Shown here one piece after another: positions 41,138-48,597 of a stretch of DNA of 64,000 bases. The stretch covers positions 1-64,000 of IMG/VR virus record IMGVR_UViG_3300032291_003063, one strand, 5' to 3'. The notes under the pieces were generated by a model, which had not been told where the DNA came from, made no database searches, and saw only the letters and a program-made list of their open reading frames with translations. Source of the stretch: a virus. Both the position numbers and the translations under genes were made by a program. How positions within the stretch are numbered: position 1 is the stretch's first letter; the number at the start of each line of letters is the position of its first letter.

Positions 41138-41446
41138 TGCACTTCTGTTTCGAGGCGTGCCCGCCCAAGAGAATTAAGCCGCTAGGGCTAATTCTACAAA
41201 TGCTTCGTTATCGTTAGCATTTATAAGTTTGAACTGATTAGCGGTCGTTTCTTACCGTGTTCTCCACTATCCTATATGCCAGTCGAAATCTGGTCGCCCC
41301 CATCAAATACACCTAGGCCCGAAATCTGGCTATCCATGATCCCTTAGTCTTTCACGTTACCGCATGGCGCACGCCTAGATGTATATGGTGGAGGCGGGGA
41401 GAATTGCACTCCCGTCCTGAACACTTTACTTTCGTATCACCGAACA
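41104..41446 (-). ncRNA. ssrA: Circularly permuted (two-piece type) tmRNA, tag ANDNEAFVELALAA
   Basis: The acceptor piece comes first: 3' strand CGCCTCC, A, CCA (41386-41396) with T stem GGGAG/CTCCC. Then comes an intervening segment closed by ATACATCTAGG/CCTAGGTGTAT (41374-41384 with 41307-41317), and then the coding piece, starting GGGGGCG (41301-41295) ACCAGATTTCGACTGG. GGGGGCG pairs fully with CGCCTCC (one G-U). The tag frame at 41218-41174 reads ANDNEAFVELALAA-stop, in the style of alphaproteobacterial tags ending LAA. Its own promoter and terminator frame it. It would rescue stalled ribosomes and tag proteins for Clp proteolysis. Confidence 0.92.
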
Positions 41447-41452
41447 GTCATA

Positions 41453-41480
41453 AGTATAGCACAATATGACCAAAAGTCAA
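41453..41480 (-). promoter_or_regulatory. Promoter of tmRNA
   Basis: TTGACT, 16 bp, TATACT on the minus strand. Confidence 0.8.
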
Positions 41481-41506
41481 GAACTATTTTTCAAATAGTT
41501 ATACGT

Positions 41507-41875
41507 TTAATCTCCTCTATGTTTGTCACAACGAACCTTCCACCAATCACCTTTAATAAGCTCGCCTGAGTACCCACAAACTTCGCAGGTCGTAAGACTT
41601 AGCTGTTGTGTATATGTGCTAAGAAACTTAATATGGTCGTCTCCGCCTATGTAGTAAAAAGCTAGGCCCCCAAACTTTTCTTTTACTTGAGTTGCTTTTA
41701 TTTGATGGGCTGGCCCAGAGTCAATATATGCTTGAGTCGCGTCAATATATGCTTGAGTCGCACGACAAAAGTCGTTTAAAAGGATGTACCACCCATCCCG
41801 ACACTCAATCCTATTGACATTAGTAAAAATTTTAGGGTAATTTTTAATTAGTGTGTCTTGTAGGTCTTTCCGCAT
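41507..41875 (-). CDS. Hypothetical protein with zinc-ribbon-like end
   Basis: 122 residues from ATG 41875 (MRKDLQDTLIKNYPKIF), with GGAGG eight bases upstream; the ATG overlaps the preceding stop (TAATG). The C-terminus has TCEVCGYSGEL and VRCDKHRGD, a possible zinc site. Residues ATQAYID occur twice in a row through a recent tandem duplication of 21 bp. Family unknown. Confidence 0.65.
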   Translation of the reverse strand: MRKDLQDTLIKNYPKIFTNVNRIECRDGWYILLNDFCRATQAYIDATQAYIDSGPAHQIKATQVKEKFGGLAFYYIGGDDHIKFLSTYTQQLSLTTCEVCGYSGELIKGDWWKVRCDKHRGD

Positions 41876-42318
41876 TATGCAGTCCTCCACTCAATCTCAG
41901 ACTCTGCAACAATACACTCTCCGCCATCATCACAATGAATATAGTATCTAGTACCCATAGGAAGCTCTCTGACCCCCATCAAAACACCCCAGCTATCGTG
42001 AACATCACTCCGCTGAATGTTTTTGATTCCTCCTAGCTTGTCAATAATGCGAAAAACTTCTGGGTCATCTCGGGAGCGCTCAGTAAAGCGATGCCCTCTC
42101 CTACTAAAGTAGAGATTATGAAACTCTTCACTAAGACTATCCTCTAAAAAAGTTCCCGAGTTTCTATTAAACAAAATTCTAGTCATCATTATGCTATAAT
42201 CGTTAACGCTTTCTCCAGCATCGCCAGACTTTTGTTGCGCAGCATCCCACACTTTCTGACCAAAACGAACAAGCTGGTCACTCATAATAGGTTGAGTCTT
42301 TAAAAAGTCATTGTACAT
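41875..42318 (-). CDS. Hypothetical protein
   Basis: 147 residues from ATG 42318 (MYNDFLKTQPIMSDQLVRFG), with AAGGAAG upstream; an in-frame ATG at 42333 lies in front of that site. The C-terminal half is beta-rich (GTRYYIHCDDGGECIVAESEIEW). No family recognised. It is the first gene of a short leftward operon starting at the divergent promoter region. Confidence 0.6.
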   Translation of the reverse strand: MYNDFLKTQPIMSDQLVRFGQKVWDAAQQKSGDAGESVNDYSIMMTRILFNRNSGTFLEDSLSEEFHNLYFSRRGHRFTERSRDDPEVFRIIDKLGGIKNIQRSDVHDSWGVLMGVRELPMGTRYYIHCDDGGECIVAESEIEWRTA

Positions 42319-42340
42319 GTCGCTTCCTTTCATGACGACT

Positions 42341-42368
42341 ATATTACCATAAAAAGCCCAAAAGTCAA
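42341..42368 (-). promoter_or_regulatory. Leftward promoter of the divergent pair at 42.35 kb
   Basis: TTGACT, 16 bp, TAATAT on the minus strand, about 30 bases from its rightward partner. Confidence 0.75.
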
Positions 42369-42398
42369 GGGTTATTTTGACCGAAGGTATTTTAATCC

Positions 42399-42426
42399 TT
42401 GACTTTTTTCATAATTATGATATAAT
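42399..42426 (+). promoter_or_regulatory. Rightward promoter of the accessory operon, leaderless
   Basis: TTGACT, 16 bp, TATAAT; the ATG at 42432 follows after five bases, so the first gene is probably translated from a leaderless mRNA. Confidence 0.82.
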
Positions 42427-42431
42427 TGCCT

Positions 42432-42584
42432 ATGCGTTGGACCTGGGAAGAAAAGTGTAGGCTTAAAAAGCTTTATGGAACTATGCCTATGCACGAGTTG
42501 CTGGGGCATTTTCCGGGTAAAACAGAGCGTTCTATTACTAATCAGGTTTACTACCTAAGAAAGAGAAAGTGGACTTTTAGATGA
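42432..42584 (+). CDS. Small Myb/SANT-like DNA-binding protein
   Basis: 50 residues ([19 protein letters not shown], then [15 protein letters not shown]). Trp spacing, an acidic first helix, and a basic recognition helix after GKTERS make a single Myb/SANT-like HTH. As first gene of the operon right at the promoter it may be an autoregulator. It overlaps the glycosyltransferase start (ATGA). Confidence 0.6.
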   Translation: MRWTWEEKCRLKKLYGTMPMHELLGHFPGKTERSITNQVYYLRKRKWTFR

Positions 42585-43672
42585 TTCACGTTTTAGGCCT
42601 TCCGCATACTGTTACTTCTAAGGAGTATTCGGCGTGTGCCTACACACAAAAAGTTGTTAAGTTCTGCCAGATGTTTGAGTGTACTCACTATGGGCATGAA
42701 GACAGCACCGTGCCAAACAACGTACCTGTTACCACCAACGCGGACCTAGAGAAAGCGTATAGTTATGACTGGCGCAGCAACTTTTTCCAGTTTGATATGA
42801 ACGACCACGCTTATCAGACTTTCTTTGCAAACGCAATTCGAGAGATTGGGCTTAGAAAGCAGCCTGGTGATATCATTCTTCCGTTTTGGGGCGCCGGAGT
42901 GCGCCCGGTGTGTGACGCTCATCCTGACCTGATTACAATTGAGCCCGGAATTGGATACGCTAGAGGACACTGGGCTCGGTTTAAGGTATTTGAGTCATAC
43001 GCAATCTATCATGCATACTATGGCCTAGAGGCCGTAGAAACGTGCAAACAAGATTGGTATGACACTGTAATTCCGAATTACTTTGATGTAAATGACTTTG
43101 AGGTTGCCCCTAAAGAAGACTACTTTCTATTTCTGGGACGTGTATACGAAGGCAAGGGCGTAAATATTGCTATTCAGGCGGCTAAAGAGGCCGGAGTTAA
43201 GCTAAAGATAGCGGGACAAGGCTCTCTGGAGGCTATGGGCTATACGGATATTCCGAGCCACGTAGAGTTCGTTGGGTACGCTGATGTAGAAACTCGAAAG
43301 CGTTTAATGAGCAGAGCTATAGCAGCTTTTGTTCCGAGCTTATACAACGAGCCTTTTGGCGGTGTGCAGGTTGAGTGCCTTCTTAGTGGAACACCCACAA
43401 TAACTACAGACTGGGGCGCTTTTACTGAGAACAATATTCATGGGGTTACAGGCTATAGATGCCGTAACTTTGGGGAGTTTGTTTGGGCAGCTAAAAATAT
43501 ATCGAGTATAGATTCAAATGTCTGCCGCAAGTTTGCTGTAGATAACTTTAGTCTTGAGGCAGTAAAGCCGAAGTATGAAGACTATTTTGAGTCTGTGAGA
43601 AACTTAACCGGAGAAGGTTGGTATACTCTAAGGAATAAACCAATTGTAAATAAAAAAGTATTTGACTTTTAG
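42581..43672 (+). CDS. GT-B glycosyltransferase, family 4-like
   Basis: 363 residues. The C-terminal nucleotide-sugar domain is clear: [42 protein letters not shown] and [20 protein letters not shown] (E-x7-E), then TDWGAF. The donor and acceptor are unknown; phage glycosyltransferases modify DNA bases, capsid proteins or host surface glycans. The epimerase downstream at 45207 could supply its sugar donor. Confidence 0.85.
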   Translation: MIHVLGLPHTVTSKEYSACAYTQKVVKFCQMFECTHYGHEDSTVPNNVPVTTNADLEKAYSYDWRSNFFQFDMNDHAYQTFFANAIREIGLRKQPGDIILPFWGAGVRPVCDAHPDLITIEPGIGYARGHWARFKVFESYAIYHAYYGLEAVETCKQDWYDTVIPNYFDVNDFEVAPKEDYFLFLGRVYEGKGVNIAIQAAKEAGVKLKIAGQGSLEAMGYTDIPSHVEFVGYADVETRKRLMSRAIAAFVPSLYNEPFGGVQVECLLSGTPTITTDWGAFTENNIHGVTGYRCRNFGEFVWAAKNISSIDSNVCRKFAVDNFSLEAVKPKYEDYFESVRNLTGEGWYTLRNKPIVNKKVFDF

Positions 43673-43680
43673 GCTAGGAT

Positions 43681-43917
43681 ATGATAATGTTTGAGATATA
43701 TACGGTACCCAATTGTAAGTGGTGCGATAAAGCTAAGGAGTTAGCTACTCGGCTAGGTTATGACATTGTAGAAAATGACTTTTATGCCCCGAGTACGTGG
43801 GAATGGTTAGAGTGGACAGGAAGTGTGCCGCAGACTGCTCCGCAGATTTTTGTTGATGGAGACCACATTGGTGGTTGCCAGGATTTTATGGAATTTATAG
43901 ATGCAAGTGCAAGTTAA
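43681..43917 (+). CDS. Glutaredoxin
   Basis: 78 residues; ATG 43687 (MFEIYTVPNCKWC) is equally possible and better spaced from TAGGAT. Active site NCKWCDKA (CxxC), TAPQIFVDGDHIGGCQDF (cis-Pro and GG turn). It probably reduces the NrdA C-terminal cysteines using glutathione. Confidence 0.88.
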   Translation: MIMFEIYTVPNCKWCDKAKELATRLGYDIVENDFYAPSTWEWLEWTGSVPQTAPQIFVDGDHIGGCQDFMEFIDASAS

Positions 43918-44092
43918 GAATAACAACGTTGACCGGGCTATTCGTAGCCTAAAGCGTAAGCTAGCTGATGATGGAATGTTTATTAAGCTGGCTCAAAAAG
44001 AATACTATGAGAAGCCCTCAGAAAAGCGCAGGCGTAAGCTAAAGTCGGCCATGGTTCGAGAGCGCAAGCGACAAGAAGAACTGTGCAACTAG
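43901..44092 (+). CDS. rpsU: Ribosomal protein bS21 homologue
   Basis: 63 residues. MQVQVKNNNVDRAIRSLKRK and EYYEKPSEKRRRKLKSAM match bS21, including the YEKPSEKRRR core, and the MQV-x-V-x-(D/N)NNVD opening is that of alphaproteobacterial bS21. bS21 helps the 30S subunit select mRNAs; phage copies are known and thought to redirect ribosomes to phage messages. It lies inside the glutaredoxin end and overlaps the next gene. Confidence 0.9.
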   Translation: MQVQVKNNNVDRAIRSLKRKLADDGMFIKLAQKEYYEKPSEKRRRKLKSAMVRERKRQEELCN

Positions 44093-44418
44093 ATTGTTTA
44101 GCACAGGCCGTATACTATGAGGCTCGTGGAGAGTCTACACTAGGCCAAAAAGCCGTTGCATATGTTGTAATCAATCGGGGTAAGCCCTGTAAGGTTATTA
44201 AATGCGGCGCTTTCAGCTGGAAATGTAAGCCCCAAAAAGCTCCATATGGAGAGGCTTGGATTGCTGCGCAATCTGTTGCTAAATATGTTTGGAATAACCC
44301 TGAGTTAGATGTAACTCAGGGAGCTACACATTTTCATTCGGGTAAAAAACCTTACTGGGTAAGAAGTATGGACTTCACAATTAAAATTGGAAGACACTAC
44401 TTTTATAGGGACAAATGA
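44083..44418 (+). CDS. SleB-like cell wall hydrolase
   Basis: 111 residues from GTG 44083 overlapping the bS21 stop. LAQAVYYEARGEST is the catalytic start (Glu) of SleB/hydrolase_2 domains, followed by QKAVAYVVINR, YGEAWIAAQSVA and GATHFHS. No signal peptide. It acts on peptidoglycan; it could assist lysis or be a virion enzyme, although the gene is far from both gene sets. Confidence 0.8.
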   Translation: MQLDCLAQAVYYEARGESTLGQKAVAYVVINRGKPCKVIKCGAFSWKCKPQKAPYGEAWIAAQSVAKYVWNNPELDVTQGATHFHSGKKPYWVRSMDFTIKIGRHYFYRDK

Positions 44419-44777
44419 ACGTAATATTCTTTGATGTGATGGGGGTACTTATTACTGGAGCCCCCGATTTGTTTATTGACGCTTCTAGTATAGAAAGCTG
44501 GAATTGTATTGTACTTAGAAATCTGGCAACAGACACAGGGTCTACTTTAGTTGCTAGAAATTCTCCGGTGACTGCGGCTGAATTGACTGCTGCGGTTGGA
44601 TTACCAGTTATTATTGCCGATCCCGCGGAGTATTTAGACAATCACACTGTGAATAACTTTGTGCTAATTATTTCAAGTGACGAGCCCGGCAGAAACTATA
44701 TGACTGATTGGAAGTTTGGAATTACTCCCACAGATGCTGTAAAGGTAAAGAAATGGTTAGATACTGGAACCCTTTAA
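44415..44777 (+). CDS. HAD-like protein with altered catalytic motif
   Basis: 120 residues. VIFFDVMGVLITG resembles HAD motif I (D-x-D-G-x-(L/T)), but the second Asp is Met, so ordinary phosphatase chemistry is doubtful. NFVLIISSDEPGRN and WKFGITPTDAVKVKKWLDTG could be the later HAD strands. Related to small HAD domains of RNA-repair proteins at best. Overlaps the neighbours (ATGA, TAATG). Confidence 0.55.
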   Translation: MNVIFFDVMGVLITGAPDLFIDASSIESWNCIVLRNLATDTGSTLVARNSPVTAAELTAAVGLPVIIADPAEYLDNHTVNNFVLIISSDEPGRNYMTDWKFGITPTDAVKVKKWLDTGTL

Positions 44778-44959
44778 TGAATAGGTCTTACTCCAAAGAG
44801 GATCTAATTAAAGATTTCTGGCCCTGGTGGTCGGAAAAAATGATTGAAAGATACGGAGAAGATTCTCCGATTATTACACACGACAATTGTATTGAAGATT
44901 GGTTGATGGTGAATTATGGACATAAGATTGAGTCAGATGACAGAAATAGAGCTAATTAA
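44777..44959 (+). CDS. Small acidic hypothetical protein
   Basis: 60 residues from ATG 44777 (MNRSYSKEDLIKDFWPWW), whose first base is the last of the previous stop. ITHDNCIEDWLMVNYGHK follows. Longer upstream readings run into the HAD-like gene. Family unknown. Confidence 0.6.
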   Translation: MNRSYSKEDLIKDFWPWWSEKMIERYGEDSPIITHDNCIEDWLMVNYGHKIESDDRNRAN

Positions 44960-45077
44960 TAAGCTAGAAGGTATTCTAGTGCACATTAGAAACTCTGCGG
45001 CTCCAAGTGGTTACATCTATAGACTTGCGGAAAAAACTGTCGAGGATATAGAGGATTGGAAGAATGGACGGGAGTGA
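44937..45077 (+). CDS. Tiny hypothetical protein
   Basis: 46 codons (MTEIELINKLEGILVHIRNS, ending VEDIEDWKNGRE), ATG inside the end of the previous gene. An amphipathic helix is likely. Part of a chain of overlapping small genes. Confidence 0.5.
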   Translation: MTEIELINKLEGILVHIRNSAAPSGYIYRLAEKTVEDIEDWKNGRE

Positions 45078-45207
45078 GTTTTACACAGCAGTTATACTCG
45101 CACTGCTAATATATGCGGGATTGGCTGTTTTTAACCCCCTATTTGCGTTTATTGGTATTGCATACACTGTATTTATGTGTTTGATAGCCTACGGGGCTAG
45201 TGAGTAA
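45064..45207 (+). CDS. Tiny two-helix membrane protein
   Basis: 47 codons: MDGSEFYTAVILALLIYAGL, then NPLFAFIGIAYTVFMCLIAY. Two hydrophobic helices, start overlapping the previous gene, stop overlapping the epimerase ATG (TAATG). Function unknown. Confidence 0.5.
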   Translation: MDGSEFYTAVILALLIYAGLAVFNPLFAFIGIAYTVFMCLIAYGASE

Positions 45208-45896
45208 TGAGGTACTTAATTCTGGGTGGAAAAGGCTTTATTGGCTCCGTGCTACAGGAATTTATTGAGGCCGATATTGTAGATCAAGGTGACGTCGTTA
45301 CTAAGTCTTACGACGTAGTGTTTGACTTAGCGGCCTATCATTCAGTAACTGAGTCAGTCAAGAACCCGCAGATGTATATTCAAAATAATACTTACTGGCC
45401 TGGAAAAGTGGAGACAGATCACTATGTGTTTGCCAGTAGTGCGGCGGTTTATGGAGAAGGAAATGGTCCTATCAATCCTTACGGAGTCAGTAAGGCTATG
45501 GCCGAAAACTTGGTCAACCAATATGCCCGCAAGACTATTTTTCGGTTATTTAATGTAGCTGGTGGGACTAAGGTTAAGGACCATAACAGGCGAATTATTC
45601 CTATTTTTAAGCGGGAACCTAATCCTGTTATTTTCGGAAAAGACTACCCTACTCCCGATGGTACAGCAATTAGAACATATATTCATGTAGTTGATGTATG
45701 CAAAGCACTGCTTAAAAAGCCCGAGGGTACTTACGATCTTGGCCTGCACATTGCCAGCAATAAGGATATTGCTGACCTGTGCGGAGTTATTCCGACGTAT
45801 GCAGATGCTAGACCTGGAGAGCCGGCTCGATTAGTCGGCGGAAACTATATGGTAGACAGCCCTAAAACATTAGAGGAGATTATTGATGATTCTTAG
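45207..45896 (+). CDS. NAD-dependent nucleotide-sugar epimerase/dehydratase (short SDR)
   Basis: 229 residues. Rossmann motif LILGGKGFIGSVLQ, then VFDLAAYHSVTESV, FASSAAVYG, the catalytic YGVSK (Y-x3-K) and AIRTYIHVVDVCKAL. It resembles GalE-type epimerases but is about 100 residues shorter, with a reduced substrate domain. It may provide a sugar nucleotide to the glycosyltransferase at 42581. Confidence 0.82.
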   Translation: MRYLILGGKGFIGSVLQEFIEADIVDQGDVVTKSYDVVFDLAAYHSVTESVKNPQMYIQNNTYWPGKVETDHYVFASSAAVYGEGNGPINPYGVSKAMAENLVNQYARKTIFRLFNVAGGTKVKDHNRRIIPIFKREPNPVIFGKDYPTPDGTAIRTYIHVVDVCKALLKKPEGTYDLGLHIASNKDIADLCGVIPTYADARPGEPARLVGGNYMVDSPKTLEEIIDDS

Positions 45897-46188
45897 GGAA
45901 CTTTCAGACGACGCACTAGTTAAACTTGCTGGTGACTTTATAGAGTATAAGTACGGAAACGTACCATTGCTTCACCGGTTTAGAGCGGGCGAAATGATTG
46001 ATCACTGGTCTAGTTTGGGAGCAATTCTCACTATTAGGAATAGTGAGCATAAGGATATGAAGCTTTTAGCTGCTATGGATAACCTTAGTGAACGTGACTG
46101 GCTTTTTCACCGTGCTCACGAATTATTTCTCGACCCAGACAACAGAAGGTGGTACTATGATGGTAATGGAAATAAGCGCTGCACTTAG
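45886..46188 (+). CDS. Hypothetical protein
   Basis: 100 residues from ATG 45886 (MILRELSDDALVKLAGDFIEY), preceded by GAGGAG. Ends with WYYDGNGNKRCT. Alpha-helical, no recognised family. Overlaps the epimerase end and the next small gene. Confidence 0.6.
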   Translation: MILRELSDDALVKLAGDFIEYKYGNVPLLHRFRAGEMIDHWSSLGAILTIRNSEHKDMKLLAAMDNLSERDWLFHRAHELFLDPDNRRWYYDGNGNKRCT

Positions 46189-46294
46189 CGCATACTTTAT
46201 GGCCCAGCTTCTTCTTCCCGGGTCGGGCCTTTTGGTTATTCTAGTAATTACTTGGTTGGTTGTTTCTCATCACTTTGGGTATGACCCTCGATGA
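46157..46294 (+). CDS. Tiny membrane protein
   Basis: 45 codons from ATG 46157 (MMVMEISAALSAYFMAQLLL, then GLLVILVITWLVVSHHFGY) with AGGTGG upstream. Two hydrophobic stretches. Overlaps neighbours on both sides. Confidence 0.5.
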   Translation: MMVMEISAALSAYFMAQLLLPGSGLLVILVITWLVVSHHFGYDPR

Positions 46295-46401
46295 TAACGG
46301 TAAAAGTAATTACTATAATTATACAGTTAATAACTATAATCATAAATTTAGTAGTCATATTTAGTATGGACTCACTGATAAAAAGGATTGAAAAACTATG
46401 A
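46291..46401 (+). CDS. Tiny single-helix membrane peptide
   Basis: 36 codons, MITVKVITIIIQLITIIINL then a basic tail SLIKRIEKL. One very hydrophobic helix; ATG overlaps the previous stop and the stop overlaps the next ATG. Confidence 0.4.
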   Translation: MITVKVITIIIQLITIIINLVVIFSMDSLIKRIEKL

Positions 46402-46661
46402 GACCACATTATAACCTTTTGATTAAAGAAGTGGTGCGTCGATTTCCTTATGAAGATCTGTCAGCAGAAGTGCTTGTTGAAAGGGTTGTAGCTCTAGAGC
46501 GTGGGGGCTGGGTTCCGTTTGTTCCGCCCGAACTTCAAAAAGCTCGCGAAAAGTATGCGGAACTATACCCCGTTGTCGGACATGAGGCTATTGTTGGGGC
46601 GTTTGATGATCGGGATACTATGCAACTATTGGTAAAAATGATTAAGAGAGGTGATTTTTGA
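46398..46661 (+). CDS. Small protein of a local paralogue family
   Basis: 87 residues. VERVVALERGGWVPFVPPEL parallels (V)REGWxPVDPDLL in the proteins at 46658 and 47963, and the three share length and C-terminal helix. Function unknown. Confidence 0.6.
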   Translation: MRPHYNLLIKEVVRRFPYEDLSAEVLVERVVALERGGWVPFVPPELQKAREKYAELYPVVGHEAIVGAFDDRDTMQLLVKMIKRGDF

Positions 46662-46936
46662 ATACGATGTCTGACTACAAAATTGTGCTAGAGGCTGTGC
46701 GACTATACAACGAAAAGCCGTCGCCTATTTATAATAAAGACCCCATCTTTGATATTGCTTTAATTGCAATTCAGCTTGTTCGTGAAGGTTGGAAGCCTGT
46801 AGACCCTGACCTGCTGGTGGTACAAAAACTTTTGGCTGAATGTCACCCAGAGCTTAAAGAAGGTTACTTAGACGGCTGGCTCGATGTTGAGGATGCTGTT
46901 ATCGCCTACAAAGCTGGAAAGGCTGTCAATGCTTGA
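46658..46936 (+). CDS. Small protein of a local paralogue family
   Basis: 92 residues from TTG 46658 (overlapping TTGA; AGAGG six bases upstream) or 89 from ATG 46667. IAIQLVREGWKPVDPDLLVV, LDGWLDVEDAVIAYKAGKAV. Paralogous to 46398 and 47963. Confidence 0.6.
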   Translation: MNTMSDYKIVLEAVRLYNEKPSPIYNKDPIFDIALIAIQLVREGWKPVDPDLLVVQKLLAECHPELKEGYLDGWLDVEDAVIAYKAGKAVNA

Positions 46937-47444
46937 GTTTATTTCACTTGCAGCAATACCACTGTTTAGTTGGGCTGACCGCCGTGTAGGCTCCGGAGGC
47001 CCCAACGTTATTGGGCCTTTTGGGGGCCGAAGTGTTGGTTTTATTACTGCCGGAGTTATTGGGGCGGGCCTTGGCTATGTTGCTCTCGGCCCGGCAGGAG
47101 CGATTCTGGGGCCTTTCTGGTCTGTATATCGCTCGCTGGATTTTAAGCATGGAGCCCTCATTCCGGTTAACACCAAAGAACGAATTAACGCCGCTTTAAG
47201 GCACCTACTCTCGATGTTAGTTGCAGTACCGATGTTTTTCCTAGGAGGACCTTGGCTGGCTGCTGCTATCGTTATGGCGGTGTTCGCAGTTGTAGCTATT
47301 TCACTAGCTTATTGGTTGGGAGGAAAGCTAATTGGCTGCCGTGAGCAGGGGCTAGCCTGGAATGACAGTTGGCATGTTAAATCTGAACACCTACGAGGCG
47401 CCGCTTATGGTGTTGCTTTTGCGGCGATTTGCCTGATCGGTTAA
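46929..47444 (+). CDS. Integral membrane protein
   Basis: 171 residues from ATG 46929 (MLEFISLAAIPLFSWADRRV), which overlaps the previous gene and has AAAGG upstream. At least four hydrophobic segments, including VGFITAGVIGAGLGYVALG and LAAAIVMAVFAVVAISLAY. No transporter motif. Last gene before a new promoter. Confidence 0.6.
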   Translation: MLEFISLAAIPLFSWADRRVGSGGPNVIGPFGGRSVGFITAGVIGAGLGYVALGPAGAILGPFWSVYRSLDFKHGALIPVNTKERINAALRHLLSMLVAVPMFFLGGPWLAAAIVMAVFAVVAISLAYWLGGKLIGCREQGLAWNDSWHVKSEHLRGAAYGVAFAAICLIG

Positions 47445-47452
47445 AATAACTC

Positions 47453-47480
47453 TTGACTTTTACGGTTTTTGATATATAAT
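47453..47480 (+). promoter_or_regulatory. Sigma70 promoter before the GC-rich gene group
   Basis: TTGACT, 16 bp, TATAAT; it marks the entry to the imported-looking GC-rich small genes. Confidence 0.75.
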
Positions 47481-47502
47481 AGAGACTTAATTGGAAAATA
47501 TT

Positions 47503-47670
47503 ATGACTGACTGGAAAGAACACGACGGCGGGCTCATTGCTCTGCGTCTGGAGTGCATGAAGATGGCGGTAGAACTCGTAGCTTCAAGCAGTTCACCCTC
47601 TGGACGAGTATCCGACGTAGAGAGACTAGCCGACACCCTCCTCACTTATGTCACCAAGGAATGGAACTAA
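47503..47670 (+). CDS. Small hypothetical protein, WKEHDGG opening
   Basis: 55 codons (MTDWKEHDGGLIALRLECMK). The first ten codons are nearly identical in DNA to those of the next gene, suggesting duplication of a start region. Its stop overlaps the next ATG (TAATG). Confidence 0.55.
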   Translation: MTDWKEHDGGLIALRLECMKMAVELVASSSSPSGRVSDVERLADTLLTYVTKEWN

Positions 47671-47966
47671 TGATTGACTGGAAAGAACACGACGGCGGAC
47701 CCCAGCCGGTTGCGGATGATGTGTGGGTGGCAATCCGCTACACGTATGATGGCCCCGCAGACCAAACCTATTGGTGGAAGCAGTTGGAATACCGCATCCT
47801 CAACCAACACCTGATCGACGCCGCCCGGCTGGAAGGCATCCGGCTAGGGCTGGAGGCTGCTGCGAATGAGGCTAACGTTGACTGGTTTGATCCAGCGAGC
47901 CGCAGTCAGGCTAGGCTGACCGTCGCCAACATCCCCGCCACCATCGCAAAGGAGAATGCACGATGA
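47670..47966 (+). CDS. Small hypothetical protein, WKEHDGG opening
   Basis: 98 residues from ATG 47670 (MIDWKEHDGGPQPVADDVWV). The part EGIRLGLEAAANEANVDWFD, then ARLTVANIPATIAKE is common among small early proteins of phages of GC-rich hosts. Base composition is GC-rich, unlike most of this genome. Function unknown. Confidence 0.6.
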   Translation: MIDWKEHDGGPQPVADDVWVAIRYTYDGPADQTYWWKQLEYRILNQHLIDAARLEGIRLGLEAAANEANVDWFDPASRSQARLTVANIPATIAKENAR

Positions 47967-48247
47967 CCGCGACGTATGAACAGATCGAAGATGAGGCGCA
48001 TCGCCGCTTTGACGAAAACCAATGCTCCACGCACACCTTAACCTACTACATCATCGACGTGACCCGCGAAGGCTGGACCCCGCCGCCGCCGGTTGACCCG
48101 GATGTGCTGGCGGTGCGCGAAGTGCTGGCCCGGCCTGAAGTTGGGGGCGCGATTAACAGCACCAGTTATCTCGAAGGCTACTACGACAACGAAAGAAGCT
48201 TCAAACTGGCCCTCGCCGCATACAAAGCCGGAAGGGCTGCACGATGA
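47963..48247 (+). CDS. Small protein of a local paralogue family, GC-rich
   Basis: 94 residues (YEQIEDEAHRRFDENQ, DVTREGWTPPPPVDPDVLAV, LALAAYKAGRAAR). Same plan as the AT-rich copies at 46398 and 46658, but GC-rich, so it probably came from another phage by horizontal transfer. Confidence 0.62.
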   Translation: MTATYEQIEDEAHRRFDENQCSTHTLTYYIIDVTREGWTPPPPVDPDVLAVREVLARPEVGGAINSTSYLEGYYDNERSFKLALAAYKAGRAAR

Positions 48248-48597
48248 GCGAGCCCGACGAGGCCCTGCTGTGGGCGAGATCGCAAGTCCCCGAATATTGG
48301 TATGAAGACCCGGGCGACATTGAGTGGCGAGCGCGAGCCTACCGCGCCGGGCAGGCCGCATCCGCCGAGCGGATTAAGGCGCTGGAGGAAGTGGGTGGTC
48401 TGTTGGCTTGGCTGGCAGAACACCCGGAGATCGAACTTTCGTGGGGCGTTTCCGGGGACGCGAGCGAATGTCTTTGGCGCGTTCACTCTGTCAGCGGCGG
48501 GATCAACGACCGTGAATGGCGACTGGTGGACGTGGGGCACACGCCGACCGAAGCCCTAACTAACGCCCGCAACTTGCTCAAGGAGGCTGACCAGTGA
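48244..48597 (+). CDS. Hypothetical protein, GC-rich
   Basis: 117 residues (MSEPDEALLWARSQVPEYWY, RARAYRAGQAASAERIKALE, then DREWRLVDVGHTPTEALTNA). The C-terminal half resembles small 'phage early' proteins with an AL-x-NARNLL end. Function unknown; ATGA-type overlaps on both ends. Confidence 0.6.
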   Translation: MSEPDEALLWARSQVPEYWYEDPGDIEWRARAYRAGQAASAERIKALEEVGGLLAWLAEHPEIELSWGVSGDASECLWRVHSVSGGINDREWRLVDVGHTPTEALTNARNLLKEADQ

